Assembly: GCF_002354895.1 (NCBI RefSeq)
Contig: NZ_CP023439.1
Coordinates: forward strand, 3,224,001 to 3,288,000
Source: Thauera sp. K11
Lineage (GTDB): Bacteria > Pseudomonadota > Gammaproteobacteria > Burkholderiales > Rhodocyclaceae
DNA length: 64,000 nt
Direction of reading: 5' to 3'
The notes below the pieces were generated by a model, which had not been told where the DNA came from, did no database searches, and saw only the letters and a list, made by a program, of their open reading frames with translations. Below, in pieces: positions 18,798 to 27,640 of the stretch (position 1 is its first letter; every line of letters starts with the position of its first letter). The position numbers and the translations under genes are program-made.

Positions 18798-20042
18798 TCA
18801 CCCTGCTTCCGCCCCGATGCGGCCATGCTTCACGCCGCCCGGCACGGGCGCGAGCACCCTCAGCACCGCGCCGAGGCCGCTGTACTTCAAGATGCGCGCC
18901 AGCGCCGCCTCGTGCATCGCGCGGAACAGGAAGGCGCGCGCGCGCCTGCGCCAGCGCTGCTCCCTCAGCGGCGAGGCAGGGTCCGCCAGATGGCCCGCAA
19001 GCTCCTCGGTGGACATGAAACGCAGCCGGGGATGGCGCTCCAGGGCGCCCTGCAGGGCCCTCTCCAGCTCGGCGAGCGCCTGCCCGGCGATCTCCGGCGA
19101 AGCGATGAAGCTCTCGCGGTGCGTTTCGAGCAGGGCCGGCCGGCCGAGCAGGCATTTCAGCCCGACCGACTGCCACACGCGCTCGGCCCGGTGCCCGCGG
19201 ACGGGTTCGAAGTAATCGTCGCGCACCAGCAGCATCGCTCCGGCACGGGAACGGTCCCCGTTTCGCATCGTGGCAACAGGCCGCTGCAGCGCGCCGTCCG
19301 CCCCCCGCCCTTCGAAGCGGCGCCCGCCGGTGACGATGCAGGTGACGCCGCTGGCCACCCAGGCCCTCTCGACGTCGTCGTTCCACACGAAGGTGTTGGG
19401 CACTGCGACCATCGGCGCCTTGCCGAACAGCGCTTGCAACAGGTGCGCCTCCTCATCCACGGCCGCGCGGATCCGTTCCGGAGGCAGCGGCCGGCTGGGC
19501 AGCGCGGCGGCATCGATCCAGCGGCTCTGCAGGGCCGGAGGCAACGCCTCGCTGCGTGCCGCGGGATCGGCCAGCCAGCGCTGCAACGCCGCGTCTTCGC
19601 GCGCACGTTCCAGCACGGAGGCCGGCCAGCAATGCTCCAGCCCGTGCCGCTGCAGCGCGAACACCCCGGCCGCGCACCCCGCCTGCATCGCCGCGACGAT
19701 GGGGGCGAACTCCGGCTCGTCCAGCGTACGCCGCACGTAGCGTGCAAGGCCGGCGGCGAGCATGGACGCCCCGTCGGGCTGGCCGCCGACGACTCCGAGC
19801 GTCATGACCGCCGGCCGGCCGGTCTCGTCCCGGGCGCGCTGCAGCACCGCGGCGATGCGGCGCAGCATGGCGGCATCGCCGGGCGGCCCGGTCCCCCAGT
19901 CGTCGCTTTCCACGATGAGCACGGGATGGCGCAGGGCCGGCTCCCGCCACAGCGCGCGCAGGGTCGACGCATGGCGGCCGAGCAAGCATGCCAGCGTCGC
20001 CAGCAGCCACAACAAGACGAGATAGAGCAGCGTCGAAATCAT
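18798..20042 (-). CDS. Membrane-anchored NodB-like polysaccharide deacetylase variant
   Basis: A 414-residue protein with an N-terminal membrane helix (STLLYLVLLWLLATLACLLG, residues 3-22). It then shows VLIVESDDWG with Asp47/Asp48 and QRHGLEHCW with His133 and His137 in HxxxH spacing. Together these match the metal triad of NodB-type deacetylases in the less common ESDDWG subgroup, but the canonical TFDDG sequence is absent. The C-terminal half is helical and unassigned. The start at 20042 is chosen because it begins directly at the hydrophobic helix. It is divergent from the AsnB-like gene, with 161 bases between them. Function as a deacetylase is inferred from the metal motif only. Confidence 0.62.
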   Translation of the reverse strand: MISTLLYLVLLWLLATLACLLGRHASTLRALWREPALRHPVLIVESDDWGTGPPGDAAMLRRIAAVLQRARDETGRPAVMTLGVVGGQPDGASMLAAGLARYVRRTLDEPEFAPIVAAMQAGCAAGVFALQRHGLEHCWPASVLERAREDAALQRWLADPAARSEALPPALQSRWIDAAALPSRPLPPERIRAAVDEEAHLLQALFGKAPMVAVPNTFVWNDDVERAWVASGVTCIVTGGRRFEGRGADGALQRPVATMRNGDRSRAGAMLLVRDDYFEPVRGHRAERVWQSVGLKCLLGRPALLETHRESFIASPEIAGQALAELERALQGALERHPRLRFMSTEELAGHLADPASPLREQRWRRRARAFLFRAMHEAALARILKYSGLGAVLRVLAPVPGGVKHGRIGAEAG

Positions 20043-20203
20043 CGGGCGAAGCGGCGGATCTGCAGCCCGCAGGCGCGGAACCGGCCAGACCCGGCCGGAA
20101 AAGACATGAAGGAAGCCGGCACGGCGTGACGTGCCTTGCACTTGGAATCATCGGCGTCGGCTACCATTGCCGCCGTGCCGATGAACTTTGCCATTCTAGA
20201 GTG

Positions 20204-22045
20204 ATGAATACACGACGAATACTTGGCGGTTGGATCAATTTCGGCGGCGATGAAGTACCGGCCGAAGCGCTGGATGCCATGCTGGCAGCCGAGGGACTGA
20301 CACGCGGCGACGTGGCCGTGGAATCGTCCGGGACCGCGGTGGTCGCCGCCGGAAGGGCGGGCGCATCGATCGCGCAGGATGCCGAATCCGGCTGCATCGC
20401 GGCGGTGCTGGGACGCCCCCGGTGGACGAACCCCGAAGCGGCCGACGTCGCGGCATTGCGCGGAGACGCCGCGGCGGCGATCGCGCACTACCGCCGCCAC
20501 GGCCACGGACTGCTCGCCGACCTGCACGGCAGCTTCGCGCTGGTGATCGCCGATCCCCGCAGCCGCAAGCTGACGCTGGCGGTGGATCGCAGCGGCGCGG
20601 AGCGGCTCTGCTTTGCGCGGGTGGGGCCGCTGCTGGTGTTCTCGACGAGCGCCCGCTCGGTCGCCCGGCACCCGGCCATCGCCGCGCCGGTCAACCGGCA
20701 GGCGCTGTTCGAGTACCTCTACTGCCACATGGTGCCCAGCCCGGACACGGCGTTCGCCGGCGTGGAGAAGCTGCTGCCGGCGGAGTGCCTCGAACTCGAA
20801 GGAACGTCCGCCGCCCGCCGCCACTACTGGCATCTTGCCTACGACACCGGCGGCGCCGACGACGACGAAGCAAGCAAGCGCCGCTTCATCGAGCTGGTGC
20901 AGCAGGCGGTGGCCCGCCAGAACGACGTTCGCCCGACCGGCGCCTTCCTTTCCGGCGGCACCGACAGTTCGACGGTGAGCGGCATGCTCGGCCGGATCGC
21001 CGGCAAGCCGGCCGACACCTTCTCGATCGGTTTCGACGCCCAGGGGTTCGACGAACTCGAATACGCCCGCATCACCTCGAAGCACTTCGGCACCCGGGCC
21101 CACGAGTACTACGTCACCCCCGACGACGTGGCGGAGGCGATCCCGCTGATCGCGGCCGCCTACGACGAACCGTTCGGCAACGCGTCGGCGGCGCCCACCT
21201 ATTTCTGCGCGAAGCTCGCCAGGGAAAACGGCATCGAAGTGGTGCTGGCCGGCGACGGCGGCGACGAGTTCTTCGGCGGCAACGCGCGCTACGCCAAGCA
21301 GGGCGTGTTCGAGCACTACCATGGCCTGCCCTCCGCGCTGCGCCGCGTCGTCGAACCGCTGATCCTGAACTTTCCGCTCGGCGCCTCCCTGTGGCCGGTG
21401 CGCAAGGCGCAGAGCTACGTGCGCCAGGCCCGCATTCCGCTGCCGGACCGGCTGGAGACCTACAACTTCCTGCACCGGGACCCGCTGCAGGAAATCTTCG
21501 AAGCGGACTTCCTCGCCGGCATCGACCCCGACCGCCCCCTGGCGCTGATGCGCGAAGCCTATTTCCGCTGCGCCTCGCCGGAGCCGGTGGAGCGCATGAT
21601 GCATCTCGACCACAAGTTCACGCTGGCCGACAACGATCTGCGCAAGGTCAGCCGCATGTGCGAAGCGGCGGGCGTCGAAGTGCGCTTCCCGTTCCTCGAC
21701 GACGATCTGGTCGCGTTCTCCGGCACGCTCCGGACGGATCGGAAGGTGAGCAACGGCAGGCTGCGCGTTCTCTTCAAGGACGCGCTGCGCGGCTTCCTCC
21801 CCGACGAGACGATCGCCAAGTCCAAGCACGGCTTCGGCCTGCCCTTCGGTGTCTGGCTCGACAGCCACGGACCGCTGCAGGCCCTGGCGAACGACGCGCT
21901 CGCCAGCCTGGCGCAACGCGGCATCATCCGCCCCGCCTATCTGGAAAGGCTGCGGGAGGCGCACGCCTCCGGCCACGCCAGCTACTACGGCGTGATGATC
22001 TGGGTGCTGGTGCAGATGGAGCTTTGGCTACGGCACAACGCCTGA
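20204..22045 (+). CDS. Asparagine synthetase-like protein lacking the glutaminase nucleophile
   Basis: A 613-residue AsnB-family protein. The C-terminal synthetase half is intact: the PP-loop SGGTDSS (residues 250-256), AAYDEPFGNASAAPTY, and LAGDGGDEFFGGN, which bind ATP and activate a carboxylate. The N-terminal glutaminase half aligns, but the protein starts MNTRRILGGW, so the essential Cys2 is missing; it may use ammonia, another amine, or only adenylate its substrate. Compare the intact paralogue at 29329-31260. The ATG at 20204 is the only start that fits. Its stop overlaps that of the convergent membrane gene by 18 bases. Probably modifies a sugar acid of the polymer by amidation; inferred from location. 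Confidence 0.8.
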   Translation: MNTRRILGGWINFGGDEVPAEALDAMLAAEGLTRGDVAVESSGTAVVAAGRAGASIAQDAESGCIAAVLGRPRWTNPEAADVAALRGDAAAAIAHYRRHGHGLLADLHGSFALVIADPRSRKLTLAVDRSGAERLCFARVGPLLVFSTSARSVARHPAIAAPVNRQALFEYLYCHMVPSPDTAFAGVEKLLPAECLELEGTSAARRHYWHLAYDTGGADDDEASKRRFIELVQQAVARQNDVRPTGAFLSGGTDSSTVSGMLGRIAGKPADTFSIGFDAQGFDELEYARITSKHFGTRAHEYYVTPDDVAEAIPLIAAAYDEPFGNASAAPTYFCAKLARENGIEVVLAGDGGDEFFGGNARYAKQGVFEHYHGLPSALRRVVEPLILNFPLGASLWPVRKAQSYVRQARIPLPDRLETYNFLHRDPLQEIFEADFLAGIDPDRPLALMREAYFRCASPEPVERMMHLDHKFTLADNDLRKVSRMCEAAGVEVRFPFLDDDLVAFSGTLRTDRKVSNGRLRVLFKDALRGFLPDETIAKSKHGFGLPFGVWLDSHGPLQALANDALASLAQRGIIRPAYLERLREAHASGHASYYGVMIWVLVQMELWLRHNA

Positions 22046-23353
22046 CGGCCGCCCCGCCGGCTTCGCGGCCGGCGGAACCCGGGCCACGGGGAAAGGCGGC
22101 CTCAGACCGTCCATCGGCAAGGGCCGGCGCGGCGTTTCGGGCGCCAGCGCCTTTATCTCGCGCTGCACGATTGCGGCCAGGATCACCGCGATCACGATGA
22201 GGTGGTAGAAGAGGTCGAAGTACTGCAGCCCCAGGAACGATCCGGCCGACATGTATCCGACGAGGCTCACCTGGATCATGGACGCCAGATCGCGCGCCCA
22301 CGTGAGTTCCTTGTAGGGCCTGACTTCACGGATGACCCGCGATGCCGTCCGCCACGTGAAGAGGTGCAGCAGCACGAACATCACCAGCCCTATCCATCCC
22401 TGTTCGCCCAGAACGCCGAACCAGTTGCTGTGGGAATCCGTGCCGCCGTAGCCGGTCACCGCCCGGAATCCACCGCCGAAGATGCTCATGTTCGCCAGTT
22501 CGATGGCATTGCCCCAGGCGTACAGCCGGCCCCGGGCCGAGGCATCGTCCTCGTAGGTCTCGATGGTGTGCATCCGATCGAACCACTCCTGGGGCATGAC
22601 GAACATCAGCACCAGGATCAGGGGGATCACCGCGACGAGGATGCCGAACCGGTTTCTCGCCTTCATGATGAAGAACAGGCCGACGACCCCCAGTCCGAGC
22701 AGGGCCCCCCGCGAGTGCGTTCCGATGATGGCGATCAGCGTGAGCGCACCGGCGGCCATCAATATCTGGCGCTCCCACACCCGCTTCGCCTGGAGCCGCA
22801 CATACCAGATGAGCGGAATCGTCATGAGCAGCGCCAGTCCGACGGAATTCCGGTCGGCGATGAAGGAACCGTCCGGCCCCCGGACGTTGTGCGCGCTGCC
22901 GCCGGTGAGCACGAAGATCCCGCCCTTGACGCCGTAGAACGCCAGCGATGCCACGATCACCACGACGAGCCAGTGGACGTGCTCACGCTCCCGGATGGCC
23001 AGCATGGTCACGAAGGTCATGAGCATGATGCGCCACACCTTGTCCCACTGCGTCCAGGCCATCCACGGGTACATCGAGAACGCGGTGGTGACGAACATCC
23101 AGCCGGTGAACAGGAGAAGGAGCTTCGTCTCCCTCGTCCAGAGGATTTCCTTCTTCTCGCGCGACATCAGCAGCGCCCCGAAAGTCGTGAGCGCGACGAT
23201 GAGCGCGAACGGCATCGAGGTGGAAAAGCCCCACGCCAGCCGGTGAGGGTTCATGTAGCCGAGCCACGACCACATCAGGATGCCTATCCACGGCCGCCTG
23301 AGGATGAACGGCAAGGACCCGAAAACGGCGAGCGTGACGATTATGTCGCGCAT
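22028..23353 (-). CDS. XrtA-associated O-antigen-ligase-like membrane protein (putative O-glycosylation ligase)
   Basis: A 441-residue membrane protein with about ten to twelve helices and a large periplasmic loop. It belongs to the Wzy/WaaL-like group described as 'putative O-glycosylation ligase, exosortase A-associated' (TIGR03097). Support: the opening RDIIVTLAVFGSLPFILRRPWIGILMWSW-type helices with a conserved YMNPHRLAWG loop, RNSVGLALLMTIPL, GTHSRGALLGL (typical of Wzy_C proteins), and a late GTDSHSNWFGVLGEQGW loop carrying the conserved His. The start at 23353 overlaps the end of the CapK-like gene by 13 bases. It may join polysaccharide to protein or polymerise the repeat unit; neither is proven. 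Confidence 0.85.
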   Translation of the reverse strand: MRDIIVTLAVFGSLPFILRRPWIGILMWSWLGYMNPHRLAWGFSTSMPFALIVALTTFGALLMSREKKEILWTRETKLLLLFTGWMFVTTAFSMYPWMAWTQWDKVWRIMLMTFVTMLAIREREHVHWLVVVIVASLAFYGVKGGIFVLTGGSAHNVRGPDGSFIADRNSVGLALLMTIPLIWYVRLQAKRVWERQILMAAGALTLIAIIGTHSRGALLGLGVVGLFFIMKARNRFGILVAVIPLILVLMFVMPQEWFDRMHTIETYEDDASARGRLYAWGNAIELANMSIFGGGFRAVTGYGGTDSHSNWFGVLGEQGWIGLVMFVLLHLFTWRTASRVIREVRPYKELTWARDLASMIQVSLVGYMSAGSFLGLQYFDLFYHLIVIAVILAAIVQREIKALAPETPRRPLPMDGLRPPFPVARVPPAAKPAGRPSGVVP

Positions 23354-24714
23354 GGCGCCCCCGGCACGGCCACGCGGCTGACCACGTAGCGGTGCTTGCC
23401 CGATTTTTCCGGCGGGATGGCGGACACGGTCTCGACTTCGATGCCGACGCCCTCGCCCAGCCGCGCCGCCAGGCCGTGCTGGATGCGCTGCGTCGTGCCG
23501 GCGTCGAAGCCGGCAGCGGGCACGACCTGCACGCGGGTGCGGTCCAGGCTCTCCTGGATGATCTTGAAACCCGCCACCTGCGGCAGATCGCGCAGGATGT
23601 AGATCAGCGCCAGGCCATGCATGACCGTGCCGTCGCGGGCGACGACGAAATCGGTGGCGCGGCCCTGGATCTCCTCGAGCACCGGCAATCCGCGGCCGCA
23701 GGCGCAGCTTTTGGCCCCCATCACCGCCACGTCGCCGGTGCGGTAGCGGATGAAGGGGAAGTCGCCGGTGGCGAGGTGGGTGACGACGATCTCGCCCGCC
23801 TGGCCGGGCGGCAGCACCCTGCCCTCGCCGTCGACGATCTCGACGATCACGTCCTCCGCCGTGACGTGCATGCTGCCCGAGGGGCACTGATGGGCGATGA
23901 AACCCGCGTCGCGCGAACCGTAGCCGTTGGCCACCGGGCAGCCGAAGATGCGCTCGATGGCCTCGCGCTGGTGGTCGTAGAGCCGCTCCGAGGTGCAGAA
24001 GGCGACCTCGATTCCGAGGTCGTCCATGCGGATGCCGCGCTGCTCGGCGTGAAGCCCGATGTGCGACAGCGCCGACGGGTAGCCGAACAGCATCTTCGGC
24101 CGGCGCTCGCGGATGCGGGCGACGAAGCCGTCCAGCCTGGCCCCGGACATCTCGAAGGCGGGCAGCAGTTCGGTGCGCAGCAGCTTGTCGCGGATCGCGC
24201 GGACGCGATCCTGCGCGGTGAGTTCGATCGGCGAGCCCCAGACGACGATTTCGGGGTCGCCGATATCGACGCCCCACCAGCGGGTGGCCCGCCACTTGGC
24301 GGCCACGTCGTGGGTGACGCGCCCGTTGCCGATGAAGAAGATCAGCGGCTCGCCGCTGGAGCCGCCGGTGTTGAAGCGGGCCAGCCCCTGCGCGTCGTCC
24401 GCCTTGAGCGCCTCGGTGTTGGCGCGGATCTCGGGCTTGCCGAGGAAGGGCAGGCGCTGCAGGTCCTCGACGCGGGTGACGGCATCGGGATCGAAGCCGG
24501 TGCGGGCGAAGAGATCGCGGTAATAGGGCACGTGCGCGCGGGCATGCTGCAGCAGTTCGCGCAGGCGCCGGGCCTGCAGTTGCGCGAGCCGGTCGCGGCT
24601 CCACCACTGCGAATCCTCGAGCCGCCTTCGCACCGCGACGGTATCGTGATGCTTGAGCCGCTCGTGGAGCGGGAAGATCAGCCCCGAGACGAGCCGGGTG
24701 TAGAGGCTGGACAT
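23341..24714 (-). CDS. CapK/phenylacetate-CoA-ligase-like adenylate-forming enzyme
   Basis: A 457-residue member of the CapK branch of the ANL adenylating superfamily. The P-loop-like NTGGSSGEP spans residues 115-123; YGSRDAGFIAHQCP and YRTGDVAVMG follow as the later core motifs, and CACGRGLPVLEEIQGR is the typical CapK zinc-finger-like and hinge block. Such genes are common in XrtA and capsule loci but their substrate is unknown. The start MSSLYTRL at 24714 is chosen over an upstream ATG at 24843 that would overlap the exosortase gene. Only 16 bases separate it from xrtA, so it is in the same operon. Confidence 0.82.
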   Translation of the reverse strand: MSSLYTRLVSGLIFPLHERLKHHDTVAVRRRLEDSQWWSRDRLAQLQARRLRELLQHARAHVPYYRDLFARTGFDPDAVTRVEDLQRLPFLGKPEIRANTEALKADDAQGLARFNTGGSSGEPLIFFIGNGRVTHDVAAKWRATRWWGVDIGDPEIVVWGSPIELTAQDRVRAIRDKLLRTELLPAFEMSGARLDGFVARIRERRPKMLFGYPSALSHIGLHAEQRGIRMDDLGIEVAFCTSERLYDHQREAIERIFGCPVANGYGSRDAGFIAHQCPSGSMHVTAEDVIVEIVDGEGRVLPPGQAGEIVVTHLATGDFPFIRYRTGDVAVMGAKSCACGRGLPVLEEIQGRATDFVVARDGTVMHGLALIYILRDLPQVAGFKIIQESLDRTRVQVVPAAGFDAGTTQRIQHGLAARLGEGVGIEVETVSAIPPEKSGKHRYVVSRVAVPGAPCAT

Positions 24715-24730
24715 GTTCGCTTGCTCCGGC

Positions 24731-26377
24731 TCAGCGCGACATCGTCTGCGTGAGCATGCTGCCGATCGACGGCCCCATCTCGGCGAGGAAGCGCTCGAGG
24801 TCGGCGACGCCGGCCTCGTGCTCGTTCTCGCGATACGGCGCATAGACCATCACCACCGCCGAATCGTCGCCGTCGCCGCGCAATTGCGTGAGGGCGAGAT
24901 AAGCCTTGGCGGCGTAGTCGTTGGTGGTCCAGCGGCCGCCTATCCAGTAGGCGTGCCAGACGATCATGCGGCCATGGGCGCTGACCATCTCGGTCGTGCG
25001 CAGCGACAGCGGCCGGTCGCCGAGGACCGCGGAGCGGCTGCCGTAGGAGGTCATCTTCCAGACCGGGTCCTTGCTGATGAGGACGCGGTTCTCGGAGTTG
25101 ATCAGTTCCTCTCCCGGCTTCTGGTCACGGTAGTAGCCCACGTAGAGCCCGACCGGACGCTCGCCCGCCGCCCACGCCTCGCGATGCACGCCGCGCATGC
25201 CGGAATAGCTGGGCGTCCACTCGGGCAGGCGCGAAAGCTCGACCGTCTGCCAGCCCGCGCGGGATTCGGCCTGCGCGAACTGCACCGGCCCGTGCTGGCC
25301 GCGGCGGTCCAGTTCATCGAGCACCGGCCTCCACGCCAGCACCGCAAGCACCGCCAGCGCGAACCAGACGGCGTTCGACCTGCGCGCCAGGCCGGCCTCG
25401 GCGGCCGCGCCGGCGGGCAGCACCGGCGCGGGTGCCTCGTCTTCCTGCCAGCGCGCGCCGATCCAGAACAGCAGCATCATGATGATGCCGAAGAACACCC
25501 AGCCATAGACCAGGTGATCCACGCCGGTGGCGAGCTTGTTGCCGCTGAAGTGGCCGAGCATGACGATGCCCCAGGCGCGCACCCAGTTGGCGAGCACCGG
25601 CAGCACCACCGACACCGCGGTGAAGACCAGCCGCCGCCTCAGCGAGCGGTAGTTGAGGTAGGAATACAGGCTGCCCACCACGACCGAGGCGATCAGGTAG
25701 CGCACGCCGCTGCAGCCTTCGACGACCTGCCAGTTGCCCGACGGGATGACGAGGCTGCGCCCTTCGGCATACACCGGGATGCCGGACAACCGCAGCGCGC
25801 CGATGACGAAATCGGTGGTCCAGTCCATCATGGTCGGGAACAGGAATTCGCCGAAGGGCACGAGGAAGACGAGGAAGCCGATCGGGAAGGCGTAGGCGCG
25901 CAGCACCGCGGTGCCCATCACCGCCCAGATCAGCGAGATGATCATGCCGACCAGGGCGAACTGCGAAACGCTGGCGACGCTGGTGAGTTCGCCCAGCAGC
26001 CAGCCGAAGCCGGCCACCGCGCCGGCGAGCACGCCCAGCAGCGACGGGGCGATCGGCACGCCGTCGATGTGCGTGCGATGCCGCCACACCAGCCACAGCG
26101 AAATCGGCGCCACCAGGTAACCGTGCGCATAGGTATCGGAACGGTTCCAGATGTCGATGATGGAGATCAGCGTGTCGCGGTACCAGAACAGCAGCCAGGC
26201 GAGCGCCAGGCCGAGCACGGCGAGGTGCAGGTTGCGTGCGGAAGCGGCGGCCGCTGCCGGCGCGGGCCTGGCCGCATCGCCGGCGGCGACCGTGCCGCCG
26301 CCCCCGGACTGGCCTGCGGATTCGAGAAAATCGGCGTGATGGGGAGGGGCGCGCATCGGTTCCTTCATATCTTTCAA
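24731..26377 (-). CDS. xrtA: Exosortase A fused to EpsI domain
   Basis: A 548-residue inner-membrane protein. Residues ~50-310 form the exosortase with about eight helices. The catalytic triad-like residues are visible: Cys222 in VVEGCSGVRYL, Arg267 in NWVRAWG, and His288 in GVDHLVYGW. After a cytosolic linker and one helix (~335-350), residues ~350-548 form a periplasmic EpsI domain (VGYYRDQKPGEELINSENR, WHAYWIGGRWTTNDYAAK). XrtA cleaves PEP-CTERM surface proteins after membrane insertion and probably transfers them to an envelope acceptor; EpsI accompanies EPS synthesis. The fusion is a known arrangement in Betaproteobacteria. The N-terminal 45 residues are Ala/Pro-rich and of doubtful start; a later Met would also work. 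It overlaps the upstream GT4 by four bases. Confidence 0.95.
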   Translation of the reverse strand: MKDMKEPMRAPPHHADFLESAGQSGGGGTVAAGDAARPAPAAAAASARNLHLAVLGLALAWLLFWYRDTLISIIDIWNRSDTYAHGYLVAPISLWLVWRHRTHIDGVPIAPSLLGVLAGAVAGFGWLLGELTSVASVSQFALVGMIISLIWAVMGTAVLRAYAFPIGFLVFLVPFGEFLFPTMMDWTTDFVIGALRLSGIPVYAEGRSLVIPSGNWQVVEGCSGVRYLIASVVVGSLYSYLNYRSLRRRLVFTAVSVVLPVLANWVRAWGIVMLGHFSGNKLATGVDHLVYGWVFFGIIMMLLFWIGARWQEDEAPAPVLPAGAAAEAGLARRSNAVWFALAVLAVLAWRPVLDELDRRGQHGPVQFAQAESRAGWQTVELSRLPEWTPSYSGMRGVHREAWAAGERPVGLYVGYYRDQKPGEELINSENRVLISKDPVWKMTSYGSRSAVLGDRPLSLRTTEMVSAHGRMIVWHAYWIGGRWTTNDYAAKAYLALTQLRGDGDDSAVVMVYAPYRENEHEAGVADLERFLAEMGPSIGSMLTQTMSR

Positions 26378-27477
26378 GTGACCTGCGGACGCTCGGCCCG
26401 GGTCGCATCGTCGTAGGCCGCGGCGAGTTCGGCCCGCACCGACTCCCAGCGATACCGGCGCACGTCGGCGAGGCCGCCGGCCACGAGCCGGCCGCGAAGC
26501 ACGTCGTCGCGCAGCACTGCGAGAGCGGCGGCGGCGAGCGCCGGCGCATCGTCGGGCGGCACCAGCATCGCGGTGTGCCCGTCGCGCACCATGTGCGGGA
26601 TGCCGCCCACCCCGGTGCTGACCACGGGAACGCCGCTCGCCAGCGCCTCGAGTATCGCGTTGGGCATGTTATCCACTCTGCTGGCGTTCAGCATGAGATG
26701 TGCTTCACGGTAGAGCGCAGCCATCTGGTCGCGGTCGAGCCGGCCGGTGAAGCGCACGCGCCCGGCGATGCCCAGCTCGCGCGCGAGCGCCGCGAGGGCG
26801 GCGGCCTCCGGCCCCGAGCCGGCGACCGACAGGCGGGCCCCGGGAAAGTGTTCGAGTATGCGGGCGAAAGCGTGCAGCACCGTGTCGTTGCCGTAGATCC
26901 GCTCGAGATTGCGGGCGACGATGAGGTGCGGGGCGTCGCCGGCGCCGGGCAGCGCGCCGGCAGGGCGGAAGCGGTCGAGGTCGACGATGTTGGGCACGAT
27001 GCGCCCGGGCATGCCATGGCGCGCGAAGACTTCGAGCAGGAAGCCCGACGGCAGTATCAGCGCGTCGGCGCGCCGCATCGTCGGCCGCACCCACTTCCCC
27101 GCCCGCGCGAGGAAGGCGTCGGCCTCGCCGCCCCGGTAATTCACCACCACGGGCGTGCCGCGCAGCCGGGCCATCCACACCGCCGGCGCCGCGAACAGGT
27201 GCCACGACCAGCCGGAATTCGCCATCACGTGCACCAGGCCGGCCCGGCCGCAGCCGCGCCAGAGCGCGAACAGGTACGGCACGAGGCGGAACAGCGCGCG
27301 CATCCCCTTGATGCGGCCGGCCCAGGCGGGACGGTACGGTGCATTGACCTGCGCGACCTCGACCTGCACACCCTCGCCGCGCAGCAGTTCGGCGAGTTGC
27401 CGCGTCTGGTTGGCCATGCCGCCGGCCGGCGGCGGCAGCGGTCCGACGAGAAGAAGGCGAAGCTCGGAAAAATTCAT
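26374..27477 (-). CDS. Glycosyltransferase family 4 in XrtA operon
   Basis: A 367-residue GT-B enzyme: LRLLLVGPLPPPAGGMANQTRQLAELL at the start (sugar-binding glycine-rich loop), VVNYRGGEADAF, RNLERIYGNDTVLHAF, and the donor-side block SRVDNMPNAILEALASG with the family E residue, then GGIPHMV. An upstream GTG at 27492 is in frame; the ATG at 27477 is preferred because MNFSELRLLLVG starts at the first beta strand. The stop overlaps xrtA by four bases. The 160 bases upstream are GC-rich and hold no convincing gene. Confidence 0.85.
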   Translation of the reverse strand: MNFSELRLLLVGPLPPPAGGMANQTRQLAELLRGEGVQVEVAQVNAPYRPAWAGRIKGMRALFRLVPYLFALWRGCGRAGLVHVMANSGWSWHLFAAPAVWMARLRGTPVVVNYRGGEADAFLARAGKWVRPTMRRADALILPSGFLLEVFARHGMPGRIVPNIVDLDRFRPAGALPGAGDAPHLIVARNLERIYGNDTVLHAFARILEHFPGARLSVAGSGPEAAALAALARELGIAGRVRFTGRLDRDQMAALYREAHLMLNASRVDNMPNAILEALASGVPVVSTGVGGIPHMVRDGHTAMLVPPDDAPALAAAALAVLRDDVLRGRLVAGGLADVRRYRWESVRAELAAAYDDATRAERPQVT

Positions 27478-27640
27478 CGGCGGGCGGGGCACCGGCAGAT
27501 GCGGCCGGACGTTGCGGGACGGCCGCCGTGCCCTGCGCCGCGCCTTCCCGCGACCGCCGCCGGCGCCGCGCCGGAGCCGGCGCGGCCGCGGCGCCGCCTC
27601 GCGGTCGCCCGCAGGCCCGCCGATGCAACGGCCGGGCCGG

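Noticed and set aside
23392..24753. A 453-codon + strand frame across the CapK-like gene
   Set aside because: It is a mirror of the - strand CapK gene with Asp/Gly/His-biased composition and no motifs.
27478..27640. Possible small gene in the gap between two GT4 genes
   Set aside because: Only Arg/Ala/Pro-rich frames without start signals or known motifs.
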